A DNA stretch of 64,000 nucleotides from the NCBI GenBank assembly GCA_963969395.1, contig OZ017795.1:24657063-24721062 (forward strand). Direction: 5' to 3'. Source of the DNA: Pseudoscleropodium purum (lineage: Eukaryota; Streptophyta; Bryopsida; Hypnales; Brachytheciaceae). This document shows positions 24,405-36,546 of this stretch, piece by piece; the first letter of the stretch is position 1, and every line of letters starts with the position of its first letter. The notes under the pieces are model-generated. The model made no database searches, was not told the DNA's origin, and was given only the letters and a program-made list of their open reading frames with translations. The position numbers and the translations under genes were made by a program.

Positions 24405-24835
24405 TATGAGCTACACTTGTTACAAGTGCCATTGACTTTATATGGAGCCAAAGTACAATTTCTTGGCATTGCAAGCTCATCGTAACAATAGATTGGACTA
24501 TTTGGTGAAAAATGACTACATGACTACCTTGGAGGTGCATCCATTGCAAAAATGACATAAAGAAAAAGAACAAGTTATTTTGGCATTGAATGAAGAGTTA
24601 CAAGGAAGAATTTTTTTTGAAAATGTCCCTCATCTAGAATAAGAGTGATACAAAGGAGTTGGACCAAATCAAGAACAACCAAGGAAAGTTCGTTCCTCTA
24701 CCTAGAACAAATACTAAACAATGCTTTGAAGAAGAATAAAAGGACAAGATCCAAAAGACGAAGCATGTGCCACTTAACGATGAATGTGCAGGGCATTCAC
24801 AACAAGATATATGTAAGCATTTTAATACCCACCCT
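24405..24835 (+). pseudogene. decayed reading frame, family unknown
   Basis: From ATG at 24405 a frame reads with coding-like composition (MEPKYNFLALQAHRNNRL, then LVKNDYMTTLEVHPLQK, then KEKEQVILALNEELQGR) but is broken by two TGA codons. A shifted frame continues with hydrophilic sequence (KELDQIKNNQGKFVPLPR, KHVPLNDECAGHSQQD) and more stops. The pattern fits an old pseudogene or transposon remnant. I recognise no domain. Confidence 0.25.
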
Positions 24836-25991
24836 TGGTATTAGACAAACACAATTAGATTCATAGATTTGGGTTGTAAAATATACTTACATTTGTGCCT
24901 AAGCATGGTCCATTTTGCCTTCCAAAGCAATAAATTTTTTATATGCCTAATTGATGTAAATTGCAAGAGAATCAACTACAATCTTTAAGACAAAGCAAAC
25001 TTTGGCAAAACAGCCAATGACTAAATAAAGATTTTTGGTATTCACAGCCACATCATTTTATGACGTTGATATTCTAGATAAATTTTCCAAATCTAGTAGC
25101 CTCATATTCTTGGTACTACATTTTGACTTTATTCCTATAACACCATTTTTTGTGCTCCTCTCCACCTTCCTTTTCACTCTTTGCATTCAATTTTCCAATC
25201 CATAATTTGATTATGAACATCAATCTTATTCTTGACTACAACAATTAATGTCTGTTCACGAGCTCCACAAGCGTCAGTAGAGTGCAAGCCCAGATTTGAG
25301 GTTGCATCATGGACCTTCTACTTATCATAGCACCCTTGATGAATTTCCAAACCATCAAACTCTTGTCATTCGTGCCATATGAATTTCTCACTTAATGAAG
25401 ATATTGTTAGATGTATTTCACAATATGTTCCTTCTAAGGAAATCCAACTCTAAACTCATGTGTACAATATCCTCTTTGCAAACCCTACTCTATAAGAAGA
25501 CCTATGACACACTTTGAAAGACTATCAATGTCTATTGGTTCTTCTTCTCCCTCCACCATCGTGATTTGGTTGTTGTGGAAGTCCTCTCAATCTAAAGCTT
25601 GGCCAAGCTTGAATGACATTTCAGCAACACTTCCATGGACATCCCCATTTATTGCCACCTTTCCTTGGATACCCCCACTTCTTAATCTACTCCCATGCTC
25701 ACCTCCACTTTCTTTTGATCTACTCCTACATTCAGCTCTATTTGTATCCTCACCCTCGTCTTTAGCATCCCCACCTTTTGTAGTCCCCTTCAAACTATAT
25801 TGCAAACCCATCGAGTACAAAGCATGAAGCAATTTTAGCATCTCGACTTGGGTATCACACAAATAGATATCTAAAACCTTAGGTGGATTCATCCCATAGT
25901 TAGAGATGTTCGTAATGCACGCAAGCCCTAGGTTTGTTCTACTTATAATTGCACCAAGTTGCAATATGAGGGCTCTAATTGTGTAAGTAAA
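24836..25991. other. intergenic, nothing recognised
   Basis: Short frames on both strands around 25504-26057 lack any recognisable domain. The longer minus-strand one runs into the E4 element, so it is not a conserved gene. Confidence 0.4.
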
Positions 25992-26258
25992 CATTAGATG
26001 TTTTTTGGGGGATCTAGAAGGCCATCTGGGCCTGTACCCTAAGTAGTCTAGGAACAACCGTTGTCAGAATGAATTTTTTTTTTTTAATTTAATGCAAAAA
26101 GAGTTGAATGTTTTGTTTTGTTTTTTAAAGAAAAAAAAAGAAAAAAAAGTGGTGTGACAATTGCTGCGCCATGTCATGCAACTGTTGCAAGGCAATGGGA
26201 ATCTAGTTGAGTGAAGGGGAACTCATAGACCTTTCAGGGACTGGAATCTCATCTAATG
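25992..26258. mobile_element. CATTA-type miniature element E4
   Basis: CATTAGATGTTTTTTGGGGG at left and GGAATCTCATCTAATG at right. The interior has GCTGCGCCATGTCATGCAAC, closely matched in E5. Non-coding. Confidence 0.7.
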
Positions 26259-26718
26259 ATTCAAGTACCCTAGGTAATTCTAAAAATCAACTCCCATAGA
26301 ATGTAGCGCTGAGATTGGAGGGGTGCAGAGTTCTCTAAAAAGATAACTGCAACATGAGTAGTAGAATCATAATGTAGCACCAACCGTACATGCCTGTGCA
26401 TCCAACACACATTTCTTCTAGATGATTAGGCATCTTCCATTTGCCAATCTCCTACAAGAGGGATGAACTTTGCTGGAGAAGGGTCATTGAGGCAAGTAGG
26501 ATACTCCATCCTTATTATATACAACTATAGTGTCTCAATTTGTGTAGCCATGGTTGCATGAAAATAAACAAATAAGATAAGTATATCAACACAAACAAGA
26601 TAAGTCAGCAATCAAGAAAGTATCAGAGAATGACAGAGCATGAGGTTGAGATGAGAGATAAACAAGAGTTCAAAACAGAGCAAGCCACAAAATTGCATGC
26701 ATCTAGAAATGCACAAGC

Positions 26719-26893
26719 ACCATGTTTTAGATGACTGATTTTAAGTGACATTCAATGTAACAACTCATGTTTTTATGTCAACAATAATGTTTGCCATAAC
26801 ATCTTGACGTTATGGTGGACATTATTGTTGATATAAAAGCATAGGTTGTTATATTGGATGTCATCTACAATCCGTCACCTAAAACACGGGTTT
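26719..26893. mobile_element. foldback element, long imperfect hairpin
   Basis: Two arms of about 85 nt are inverse copies. The left arm has ATGTTTTAGATGACTG and TGTCAACAATAATGTTTGCC. The right arm ends AAATTGGA-type variants through TCACCTAAAACACGGG. The centre is CCATAACATCTTGACGTTATGG (two short arms of its own). It is likely a foldback miniature element, and if transcribed a source of hairpin RNA. Confidence 0.75.
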
Positions 26894-27117
26894 TTTTATA
26901 GTGTTCATTACCGTACGATTCATTGGCTTAAAAAATTAGCATCTTCTCTAACTATATGCAAAATAGAAAGGCAAAATTGATATGAATCTTTAGATTTTAA
27001 ATCATAAAAGAAAAACAATTGAACATATTTGCAAAAATTAGCATATATAAAGTATGTTGATAGCATCAAGATCGGATGCTTGCAACCTTTATGTGCATTT
27101 GATTTCTTAACAAATGC

Positions 27118-27567
27118 TTATTGAAAGAAATTCTTGGACTTGTAGAGGTGACAAAGTTGAAACTTGCGGGCTACATGCTTTGCATGGAAGATAACATCTT
27201 CTTGCTGATGGAGCATAGCACATGAAGCGAGTACCTCTCTTGCATGCGCCTCTATTTCCTATGCTTGGCTTTCACCCGCATTGGGACCTTGGGCACAAAT
27301 CAAGCGAATGCAAACCTGGCAGCCAACAAAGTGTGTTCTAGCACTCTTGTAAGGCTTAGGTTCATCCATCATTTTTCCTCTTTGCCAAACATAAGAAATA
27401 GCAACAGGTAGTTTCTCACTATAGTTGCATGGCTCAAATATTGCACATTGCATTTCCACCATTGGTGCAATCAAGCCACTTCCCCTAGATTCACATTTCC
27501 TGATAAAAGTCTGCTTATGATATTTAGTAGCAAAAGCCACGCACAAAGGTAGGACCAAATCTTAGGT
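27118..27567 (-). pseudogene. unrecognised long frame with one internal stop
   Basis: On the minus strand an open frame of about 100 codons (27567 to 27259) reads with protein-like composition, including KYHKQTFIRKCESRGSGL and EPCNYSEKLPVAISYVWQRG. It meets one TAG and then continues in the same frame for 46 more codons (EIEAHAREVLASCAMLHQ, then AKHVARKFQLCHLYKSK) to TAA at 27118. It is rich in Cys and Lys. There is no ATG at the front. It could be an exon with a nonsense mutation or a decayed gene. Family not recognised. Confidence 0.35.
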
Positions 27568-30500
27568 TAGTGAAGGACAACCAACCTAAAAGATATACAA
27601 CCACGCTCTGATGGAACCTACTACATGAAGAACAAGTTGCTTCATCATCTCCAAAAGCTTAAAAGAATCTAATCAAATCTCAACCAAATCATTCTGCATG
27701 AAGCCAACTCGGAGGCTGTAATATAACGTCTTCCTCTGTGACAACAAAGAAAATGTTCATCTCTCTTTTAATTCTTGACTTCTTGAGATGCTTAAAATAA
27801 AAGTAAATGTAGGAATATGATCAAATATAGGGTAGATGATACAATGTACTTATGACGAGGGCCACCAAGGGGACAATCAAAGCAAACATGATCACAATAC
27901 CAAATTGCAATGTTAGCTCCATGTAATTTGCACATGAGTACATTCACTATTCCACCAAAAATTTATAGAAATATACAAATTCCTAGTCTAAACTGTGAAT
28001 CCCTTTCTCCTTGAAACAAGGTCAACAATTGGGTACATAAGAATCTATGCAACACAACAATAATAAACCATAAATTGACAAACGATAGTCATTGAATTCA
28101 AAATCATGGTCTTAAAACACAATCTTGAATTTCATAAAATCATGAACAACCTACCATCAAACAATCCTTCATGCTCATTATTAGCAATATTGGTGATATA
28201 CTGATCGAGGTTCAAAAAATTCCTTCTCCACTTTCAAATATAAATCATTAGGGACTTTTCCTTCCATTGCTTCCTCCCCTTTCCTCTCCAAATTGCAAGA
28301 AGTTAGCATTCCAAAGCATCAAAAGGTGCTATCAAAGAATGCTATCATATATTTTCAAGATGAAGTTTGGCTTTTGGAAGGGTAATTCAAACTTCATCCA
28401 TTGATTAATCTTGACTTCTAAACTAAAATGGACTTTGAGTTTTGTCTATGGTTTAACGATAAAATCTATTTTCTTAGTGACAATTTCAACTTCAAATGGA
28501 TGGAAATTTCCTTTTTTCATCCAAATCCCATACCAAATTTCATCTATTTCAAACTATAGAGTTTAACTTGGTTTTTGAATTATAACTTGTTTTGAACTAC
28601 TCTAAACTCCTTCTATATGGTTCTAAATTCCAAATACTACTAGGTTGCTTTCAAAAAATTCTAAATTGACATTCTCATTCGAAAGACTCTAAACTTCTTT
28701 TGTCAATTTATTATTTTTAGAATTTTAGAGTTTGTTCTTTTTAGGGACTAAAGTCACCTATCTAAATTGCTAACACATTTTAGGAACTTTCCTAGTGATA
28801 GTTATAAGTGGATGAAGGTTGATTGCTAATTGGTTCTTTAAACTTCATTCACTATTTATTTCTAATGTATGAGTTGAAATTAATTTCTAATTTCTATTTT
28901 AGACTTAGGGTTCTTATTAAATTTTAATTTTTCATTCTTATTTCCTTTGGATGAATTTCACTAATTCTCATTCATTCTTGTTCTTAAAATTCATCCATTA
29001 ATATCTTGCTCTTTCTAACTCTATTTTCTAAGTGTTATGTGTTTTTGAAAAGCTTTAGAAATCCTCTACAAGTTTATGAAAGTAAAATTGGAACAAAGAA
29101 TACTTCTAGAGATTTGAACCTAAATTATCACTTCGGCTATATTTTTAGCTTCTTAATTAAAAGACTTGGAGAAAAAAAATGGGTGAATTAGCACTTACCT
29201 TGGAATGAACCTTATACAAGAGGTGTTTGAAGATGTTTTGGCCTCCATCTTGTTCTCCACCCCATCCTTTCTTGATTACTTACTCACTACTTAATTTTAG
29301 AGTTTTTTTACAAGTTGTGGAGTTTTACCTATCTTCTTCTAAGTTTCCCTTCTATTTTCTTTCTATTTTTCCTTACTTTTCCTTCTTATTTCATATTTTT
29401 CTTTTATCTTTTAAATTTTTTTTTATTGAAGTCCACTAGATGACTTTGCCAAAAGACTAATGTTCAAGTTCAAAGACAAAATTCAAATAATAATACTTCT
29501 TGGTCTTCCTATCTTAGTCAATAATTGTATATAGAGATTTCTAATGGCTAAACAAAATCCTCTCTAGATTTCCTTGTAATCTTCTTCTATTGCTAAACTT
29601 TCCAACAACTAAATCACATTCATTTGTTTGATAGAATTCTACAATTGCAATTGCACAACACCTCAACTTCTCTTTTTACAAGTTCTATTTCTTCCTTATC
29701 ATGTGTTGATGGTATTTGTCAAGTTGAATGGATCTATTTGATATTATATAAAGATCAAGAAAATTAGAGGCAAGGTTTACCAAAAGATTTTTTTAATATC
29801 TATAAATAGGCCAAAATCAAGACTTTGTTGTATCCAAGGAAACAACAAAAAATAGTGGACAAGTTTAGCAAGGAATAATTAGGAAATTGTTAATACACCT
29901 ACATGTCAATACAAACATATAAACATCATGTAACATAAACTTTGTTAGTACAAAACAAATACACACAACTCTAAGGGAATTCTCAATGAAAGATTTTCCA
30001 CCATAGAATGTGAAAAAACCAACACAATTGTATATTAGAAGGCCCCCACAAGTGACATCGCTAAGGTATGGGGGAGGCTAGTGTCTAGGGTTGGTACAAC
30101 TTATTACAATAATTTAAAATATAAGAGTTGATGCAAAACAACATTAACAAGTGCACAAGAGAATGTTAGGTTCAAAGGGACTCCAGGGTCTTTCAAAACT
30201 ACTTCAAAAACAGAGCAAGGGAACTAATTTGCTCCTAAAACAATTGTTTGACAAGTTTTAGCTTAGTGCACAAAAAATCCACTATAACAAACCCAACGAG
30301 TACAAAACATAAATAGGGGGTGTTTTGAGAGGGAAATGATGCCCTTAAATATTTTTCCAAGGGCACCCCTCCCTCTCAATTTACTAATGGTAATCTTATC
30401 AATTAAGATCTTCATCCTAATTTCTAAGATTTCTATTTTTCTATTGGTTGAAAACTTTAAATTTTGGAGAAAGATTTCAAATCACAAACAAATTGTGCTA

Positions 30501-31248
30501 TAAACATTAGGAGGCCCTTTTTTATCCAAAAAAATCACTGAAAATTAACACCAACTTCAGTCAAGAATGGGATCAAAATCCAACTATTGGATATTTCCTT
30601 TCCTAAAGAAAGTAACTAGTTTAATCTTTTTGGAAGGTATGAAGGAGAAAAAATAGAACCCACTTTGGCTTCCCTTTGATATTTTATACTTTTGGAACAC
30701 TAGTTGACTCCACAATAAATTCCCAAATTTGCTAGGATTAGAGAATCTTGCTTGTTTGGTGCCTTTAGATGTTGGAATGCCTTGAAATTTGTTAAAGCAT
30801 ATTATTGGCATAAAAGAAGCCATTTTAACTTTTACAAGATTTTACCACAACCTAAATAATTTCTAGGAATTTTCCAAAATTTGATTTGAGTGGTTGATTG
30901 TCCAAAAGATATTTTGAAAGTTAGAAGATTCTTAAATTTTAACAGAACCTCTCATAGAATCCTATAAAAGATGTACATGCTCTTATGTTTACTCTCCTCA
31001 TTCGAAGGAGATTAAAACCCCACTATTTTCTTTAATTATCAGTGACTAATGAATCTTTTAAATAGAATGAAATCTTGGCAAATCAATTTTGCCAATGGAT
31101 TCCTAGTGTAATTTCAATCCTAGAACATTATGTTTTTACTATAGATGCCTTCTTCTCATCCATCTTGAGTTTGTAATCCTACATACTAACAATTGGAATT
31201 TCTACCAATTCTTGGAACAACGTAGGAAACATAAATCTATCTTTAGGA
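27568..31248. other. intergenic, nothing recognised
   Basis: Long AT-rich stretch with only short frames. No clear terminal repeats and no gene signal. Confidence 0.45.
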
Positions 31249-31514
31249 CATTAGATGTTTTGTAGGGGGGTCTGGAGGACTGTTTGGGTGCTATTCTTTG
31301 AGGAGTCCAAGAATGGCCATTGTTAGAATTTATTTATTCTTTTGAAAATTTTAAAATGCAAAAAGAAGTTGGAAAAAAAACTTTAGTTTAAAAAAAAGAA
31401 AAATGATGTGGCAGTTGCTGTGCCATGTCATGCAGCTACTATGGGGCGTGGGAACCTAACTGTGTGTAGAGGAATTCACAGCCCTTTTGGGGGCCCAAAT
31501 CTCATCTAATTAAT
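31249..31514. mobile_element. CATTA-type miniature element E5
   Basis: CATTAGATGTTTTGTAGGGG at left, CCCAAATCTCATCTAAT at right. The interior GCTGTGCCATGTCATGCAGC matches E4. Same orientation as E4. Confidence 0.7.
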
Positions 31515-32341
31515 GATTGATTTAGGGATCTTACTAAACTTCCCTCAAATCATTTTAGCCATGATCTATCACATACATGGCCATAGGTTTAGGCAATTTA
31601 GGTGGCATTAATTAAGTATTCACAATTTCTACTACTTTCAAGTTTCAAACCTATACATATGTAGGATTTGGGGTTTTCTTAAGTACTTTTCTCTATTTTC
31701 GACTAAATATTGTATTGGTATGTGACATGTATTTTGGTTTTATATTTTTGATGTTTTTTGCATATAAAAGTTAATATAAAGTGTAAAAATGAAAAAAAGT
31801 CACTATAAGTCCCAAATAAGGAATTGGAAGTTCATAGGGGCATGTGGAACATTAATGTGATAGTAGTTATAGTGATTGTCCTACTTATTAGATTTGTATT
31901 TTCTAATCACTATTAATCCTTCTTATTTGACATTCTCTACAGTTTCTTTTGATTTTGTGGTTGGGGCATTCACTTTCCTACTCTAAAATGCTAGTTTATT
32001 TCTTTTGGATTTGCTTGGCATTGTAGTTTGAATGACTCTCCTTAGTGAATGGTACTTCTTTAGTTGCAAAAAGTACCGTTATTGGTATATTTCAATAGAC
32101 TCAATTCTAAGATTTGATCATTTTATGAATTTTCAAAGTGCTTTACGAAAGCCAAATAATAAAACTTTATAACCATTTCATGCTTCCATGTTTCTTGTAT
32201 CTTGTTGGAAAAGTCTCTTGAGTTTTTAGGCATAAGTTTTTATCATATAACATCTAGAAGTGTGTAAGTGCAATTGAAGATCAAAGATGGCAACTTTATA
32301 ATCTAGAAGTTCAAGGGATGGTATTAGTAAGTTACTCAAAA

Positions 32342-32381
<40 letters not shown>

Positions 32382-33546
32382 CATCCATGCTTCTTCTAGT
32401 TTGTGTATTATTTTGCCTCCTTCACTAAATTGTGTCTACAATGTAGAGTTTTCAAACAAGTGTTCATTCTTGACTATTTTGGTTCAATTTTGTGCAGTTT
32501 GGAGTTGTGGCCATGGAAATGGTGAATCAAATTCTTGATATGAAGGAAATGTCATGAATCCATGCCGTTGCACAAAACGACATGGGACACTTTTCCATGA
32601 TGAAGTCTTTGGAGGATTCCGTGGGATTGAAGATCTTACCTTCATTGCAACACTCACACTACTTATAAATTTAAACGGCTTCTTCTAGAAAGCTTCAAAG
32701 ATCATTGTTATTACGTGGCTCAAAGTGTACGAGAGTATTTCTATCTCAAGTGTTTATTGCTTGTCTATGTTCATCTTTATGCTCTTATAATAATGTATCC
32801 TATAAGTATTTCCCAAATGTTTTTGTGTTCCTTACACTTATTTTTCCATATTTCATGTTCTTAGGAACTAGTGGTTTCATGTCACAATGTTGATTTCGAC
32901 CCACAGATGAAGTGATTGGTTTTATCTCTGCAGGTGGCCCACTTCCTCGGCATCAAGCACAAACCTGAGAGTGGAAGCACGAATCCTCCACCAAATAAGA
33001 AGCCAAAGGTTCTTTCACTAACTATGAGATGAACTGCCTAAGCACTACCTCAATGTCCATTAGTGTAAGATGAAGTTCCCTGTGTGATTTTTTCTTGAAA
33101 ACGTAGCCCATTAACATTGATCAGAATTGATCCAAATTGTCGAAAATAGTCTGAGAGAGCTTCTAATTGAAGTTCCCATGGTGTAAGAATTTTGTTGTGC
33201 ACTTTTTACAGAGAATTTTGGTGTCCACTAGTTACGAAAAAAGTTTGGTGTCCATTTCTTCCAAAAAGAATTTGTTTTGAATATACGTGCCAGTTTGAGG
33301 GAATGTCATTGGTGTTGCAATCATTGAGAATTGCAGGTATTCAGTTCTAGTTTATAATGATTAAGTAATGTTCCGGATGTAATGGCCAATACTGTCCGAC
33401 TCTCGGACATTATGACTTTCATTTTAGGTTATGAACAAGTTGAATTTTTGCTTATCTTTCTCAGTAGCTTGTAGTAGGTTGTGACGCTTTAACCCTGTAA
33501 TGCGTGGAAGTCAATTGTGTTGGGCATTTATTTAGGGATTCTCCTT
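31515..33546. other. intergenic, possible unplaced exons
   Basis: Contains a poly(T) run of 38 at 32344-32381. A candidate exon follows a good acceptor (CTCTGCAG) at 32933 and reads VAHFLGIKHKPESGSTNPPP with a basic tail NKKPK to a donor-like GTTCTT at about 33008. I cannot connect it to a known family or confidently to the exons downstream. Confidence 0.2.
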
Positions 33547-33550
33547 CTTG

Positions 33551-34600
33551 CAATCAGTTAAGCTTGAAGTAATCTTACAAGGAGGGACCAATGTTGGAGC
33601 CAATTCAGAATCAGGTCTTGAAGAATCGAGAATTAGTGCTTTCGCAATTGCCCCGCTGATCACGCTGTCTGAAACCTGGATGAGAAAGCTTCGGTACATG
33701 GCTCCACTCGCTTTGCGTTGTGAGCTTGTTGGAACTTGGGAGTCGAGGTGATCGAAACCTCAGGTGGCTTGAACGGGTGGGGTTTAGCAGAGTTTGTCAA
33801 TAGGGGTTAACACACCTTTGAGAAGGAAATTTCTATGAAGAATGAGAAGGTACGGAGTGGAAAGAGGAGCACATAGGAGCCCTTCTGGATGAAGATGAGA
33901 CACCCCTTGATAACTCAGTCTCAACCGTTTGCTGGAAGAAGTGAATATCTGATAATTAAAATTCTGGTTCGAAAGTCCAGATTTTTACTTTACAATGCCT
34001 GAAGTTGGATATCAAAACCTGACTGACATCGTAACTTGTTCTCGTCTCTCATCCTGCAGAGAGATAGAGCATGGTGATTCGTTGAGAGAATGGACTCTGC
34101 ACATTGTCGAAGCTGCTTGTAGGATTCAGCAGAATGGAGAGGTACTCAATGCTTGAAACGGACACTCAAAACATGAAATTGCGTAGAGGCTCCAACTGTT
34201 GAGCCAGATGACCGCTGATCGTTCTTGTTAGAACCATAAGACGAAGGTTTTAAGAGCAGCTCAACGTTTAGTACCAACGAACATAGAGCAGAGAAGATGA
34301 TAAACAAGCATGAGGACATGGCGATGAGTAGGCGACAGATGCTTCATAGTTTTCCATTATCTGCTCACTCAGCAATAACCGCAAATCCGTAATCCTCCTC
34401 ACTTCTCTTCCGTCACTAAGCCATCCGGTACATTGACTCCACTAGCTACTCGGTCGACTCTCACAACCCTGAAAACCACGATAATAATATTCTTAGCCGC
34501 AACTTGCCTCATTTTATCCATGCAGTTCAAGAAGGCAAAAAGCTCACCTACAGATAAACAAGCGAATAAACAACGGATGCAGCATGAGAATGTAAAATGA
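33551..34600 (+). CDS. doubtful multi-exon gene, 3' part only
   Basis: Four plus-strand exons with compatible phases can be proposed. Exon 33551-33721 includes ISAFAIAPLITLSETWMRKL and ends at T/GTGAGC. Exon 33850-33940 is TEWKEEHIGALLDEDETPLD through STVCWKK, with its donor inside AAGAA/GTGAAT. Exon 34060-34141 follows CCTGCAG and reads EIEHGDSLREWTLHIVEAAC then RIQQNGE. Exon 34526-34600 follows CATGCAG and reads FKKAKSSPTDKQANKQRM then QHENVK and stop. Sequence composition is coding-like and the last three junctions keep phase. Against it: the acceptor at 33850 is weak, no domain is recognised, the 5' end is missing, and the opposite strand at 34399-34683 also offers a phase-compatible exon pair. 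Treat as a hypothesis. Confidence 0.25.
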
Positions 34601-35212
34601 TAAAGCGAATCACCTGAGTCGGGGGCTGCCAAAGTCACAGGGGGAAAATAATGTACGATGAAGTGTGTGCTGCTCATAGTCATAGCTGCACGTCACACTG
34701 ATTCAATTGACTGAGCCTGAGGGGAATTCAGTGACGACTGAACATGGACAGAGATTGAGAGATCGGAAATGTGACACTCCACAAAACTACGTGACTGCTA
34801 AATAAGTTGACAATAGTATGACTTGGTGGGTCAATAAGCCAGTAAACCACCAAACGCCGTCTTTACTACAAGGACATTTCTTTCTGCAACCAGGCTCATG
34901 CTCACTTGTTCCAGTTGCGTGGGTAGACTAAATTGATCCATCATTTCAATAATCCAGTTACGTCAAGCGTCAAACCTCAGATCCCATCATCGTCTTCAAC
35001 TCCCCTAAAACTTTGATGCAAGTGATTATCTACAAGAACTGATGAATCCATCTAGGTATGTCCTTCATCGTAAATGTAATGACGCAGTACGTGATATGGT
35101 CCTTACCACCCCTAGTTTTTTTAGCATCTCAAGGAATATGCGCGTAAGTGGAAAGCCAGTTCTCAGCTCAAAAATTGGATAATGTTCATTAAGTAAAAAC
35201 CGACACTAGGAA

Positions 35213-35761
35213 TCACAGACGAGGGAGACTTCTTGATGCATGATACTCAAATTGGTCCACTACTTGCCGAAGTGCTTTAAGCTGAGTCGCAAGGCTTCCT
35301 ATACTCTTCATCTCCTCATTCAACCGCAAGCAAGAATTGATGAACCTCTGTCCTTTGGAAGCAGCGTCGATAGACGCATCTTGAAGCAACCCTGCGGCTT
35401 CGCTGTGACACCGCATGTGCTCAATTGAGCTCCCCGTCACCTCAGATAGTGCAGACTGCAGCGACGAAAACAATCCCGCGAGTCTCCCCGCCACTGCGGC
35501 AGCATCTTCCTCCACAGCCTTGACCATCTTCACGGCCATGGCAATGTCACTCTCCCGTCCCTCTGGTCTCGCAAAATCGGTACTGTGAATATTAATATCC
35601 TCACCCGCACCGATTCCAGAGACAAACCTCGGGATCCGCTCCACCATTGAGCTGCCCTTCACAGGCTGCTCATCCTGTCCCTCTCGCTCTCCACGTGCGA
35701 CTTCAGCAATTTCAGGTTGAGATTCCATTTGCTCCCCATCCTTTATAAGACCACCCTCCAT
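35213..35761 (-). CDS. BORCS6: BORCS6-like subunit of the BORC complex (DUF2365 domain)
   Basis: A single uninterrupted frame of 182 residues from an ATG in good context (GCGATGG). The N-terminal 70 residues are acidic and probably disordered. Residues about 75-175 form a helical domain whose core reads HMRCHSEAAGLLQDASIDAA, then KGQRFINSCLRLNEEMKSI and a heptad-like tail LATQLKALRQVVDQFE. This matches the conserved C-terminal helix region of BORCS6/lyspersin. In animals BORC sits on the lysosome surface and links it to kinesin through Arl8. Plants carry BORC-like subunits, and a vacuole or endosome role is inferred. The domain is full length and the protein lacks the longer N-terminus of animal BORCS6. 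Its upstream region is one arm of an inverted duplication shared with MRG, so the two genes may be co-regulated. Recognition is by motif memory only. Confidence 0.75.
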   Translation of the reverse strand: MEGGLIKDGEQMESQPEIAEVARGEREGQDEQPVKGSSMVERIPRFVSGIGAGEDINIHSTDFARPEGRESDIAMAVKMVKAVEEDAAAVAGRLAGLFSSLQSALSEVTGSSIEHMRCHSEAAGLLQDASIDAASKGQRFINSCLRLNEEMKSIGSLATQLKALRQVVDQFEYHASRSLPRL

Positions 35762-35932
35762 CGCAAACCGACTCCTCTCTCAATTAAAGGTGCAAACCTC
35801 TCAGGAAAATAAAAACGCAGGAGTCAATTGCTATGAAATTGACAACCAATTGCATCAAAGACCTAAAATATTTCTACGGATCCGACGACGCGCTATGAAC
35901 ATCGATCCTTCTCCGGCAGCTAATTTCACCCC

Positions 35933-36546
35933 CCGCAGCAGCAGAGAAGTCCCGAATACCTGCCTACCGCCCTGCACAACGGGTACTACAGACCCAACGT
36001 CACGCTCGGATGCCACTGAGCACCAAAACAGACTCTGCCGAAGCCCGAATCGGAGCTGCAAACCCCTTCTACAGACAGAATTCCTCCCAACAGAATCGAC
36101 AACCACGCACTCGACTGCCCACCAAAACGGACGATCTAGAGCTCAAACGAATCGCCGTCGAATGCAGAAGGACGCAGGATGCGAGGGGGCATGGGTCACG
36201 ACCCGATCGCGCAGCAACCAAGCGCGCAACGATCAGCAGGGGGAGGTCGGAGCCACGAAACCCTAAGCGCACGAAACGTATGATTTCCCTCCCATTCTAG
36301 GCGCGAAATCGACCCTGAATTCATCCGTCGGCCTTCTTTCGTCAGTGCTTGGTCGTCAACTGAACCCCTCCCCGAGGTCTCATCCATATTTCTCATCCAT
36401 CCAGTATGTCTAATCCATGGGTCACATCCATCTTTCAACGTCGACGGCACTGTGCGTACACCCCTGATCAACGTCCTCTGAACCACTAATTAAATCCCAA
36501 ACTCCCATTTTGTTGTACCCAATTTCCAATGTTTTTTCGGAACGTT
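35933..36546. repeat. inverted duplication, left arm (upstream of BORCS6-like)
   Basis: Almost identical, in inverse, to 38911-39554. Differences are scattered single bases plus one extra ATGGATGAGA-type stretch of about 30 bp in the right arm. Outer homology ends at CCGCAGCAGCAG near 35933. Inner homology ends at GGAACGTT, where a family A element begins. It contains a telo-box and is GC-rich, like a promoter or leader. The 96-codon frame seen in both arms reflects copying, not a gene. Confidence 0.95.
36258..36266 (-). promoter_or_regulatory. telo-box in the BORCS6-side arm
   Basis: AAACCCTAA, the plant telo-box found in promoters and leaders of many growth-related genes. It lies about 500 bp upstream of the BORCS6-like start codon and is duplicated in the MRG-side arm. 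Confidence 0.5.

Noticed and set aside
25587..26057. 156-codon minus-strand frame
   Set aside because: It runs into the E4 miniature element and has no recognisable domain.
34399..34683. minus-strand frame with a phase-compatible donor/acceptor pair (TCAG/GTGATT, TGTAG/GTGAGC)
   Set aside because: It competes with the plus-strand exon proposal at the same place. No domain, short, and shows how easily chance splice pairs occur here.
35790..36266. 158-codon plus-strand frame upstream of BORCS6-like
   Set aside because: Low-complexity Arg/Thr/Ser-rich translation of GC-rich promoter DNA, overlapping other frames. Not retained in the second arm in full.
36010..36300. 96-codon frame, also present almost unchanged in inverse at 39187-39477
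   Set aside because: The match is explained by the inverted duplication at DNA level. It lies in promoter/leader sequence antisense to MRG and has no domain.
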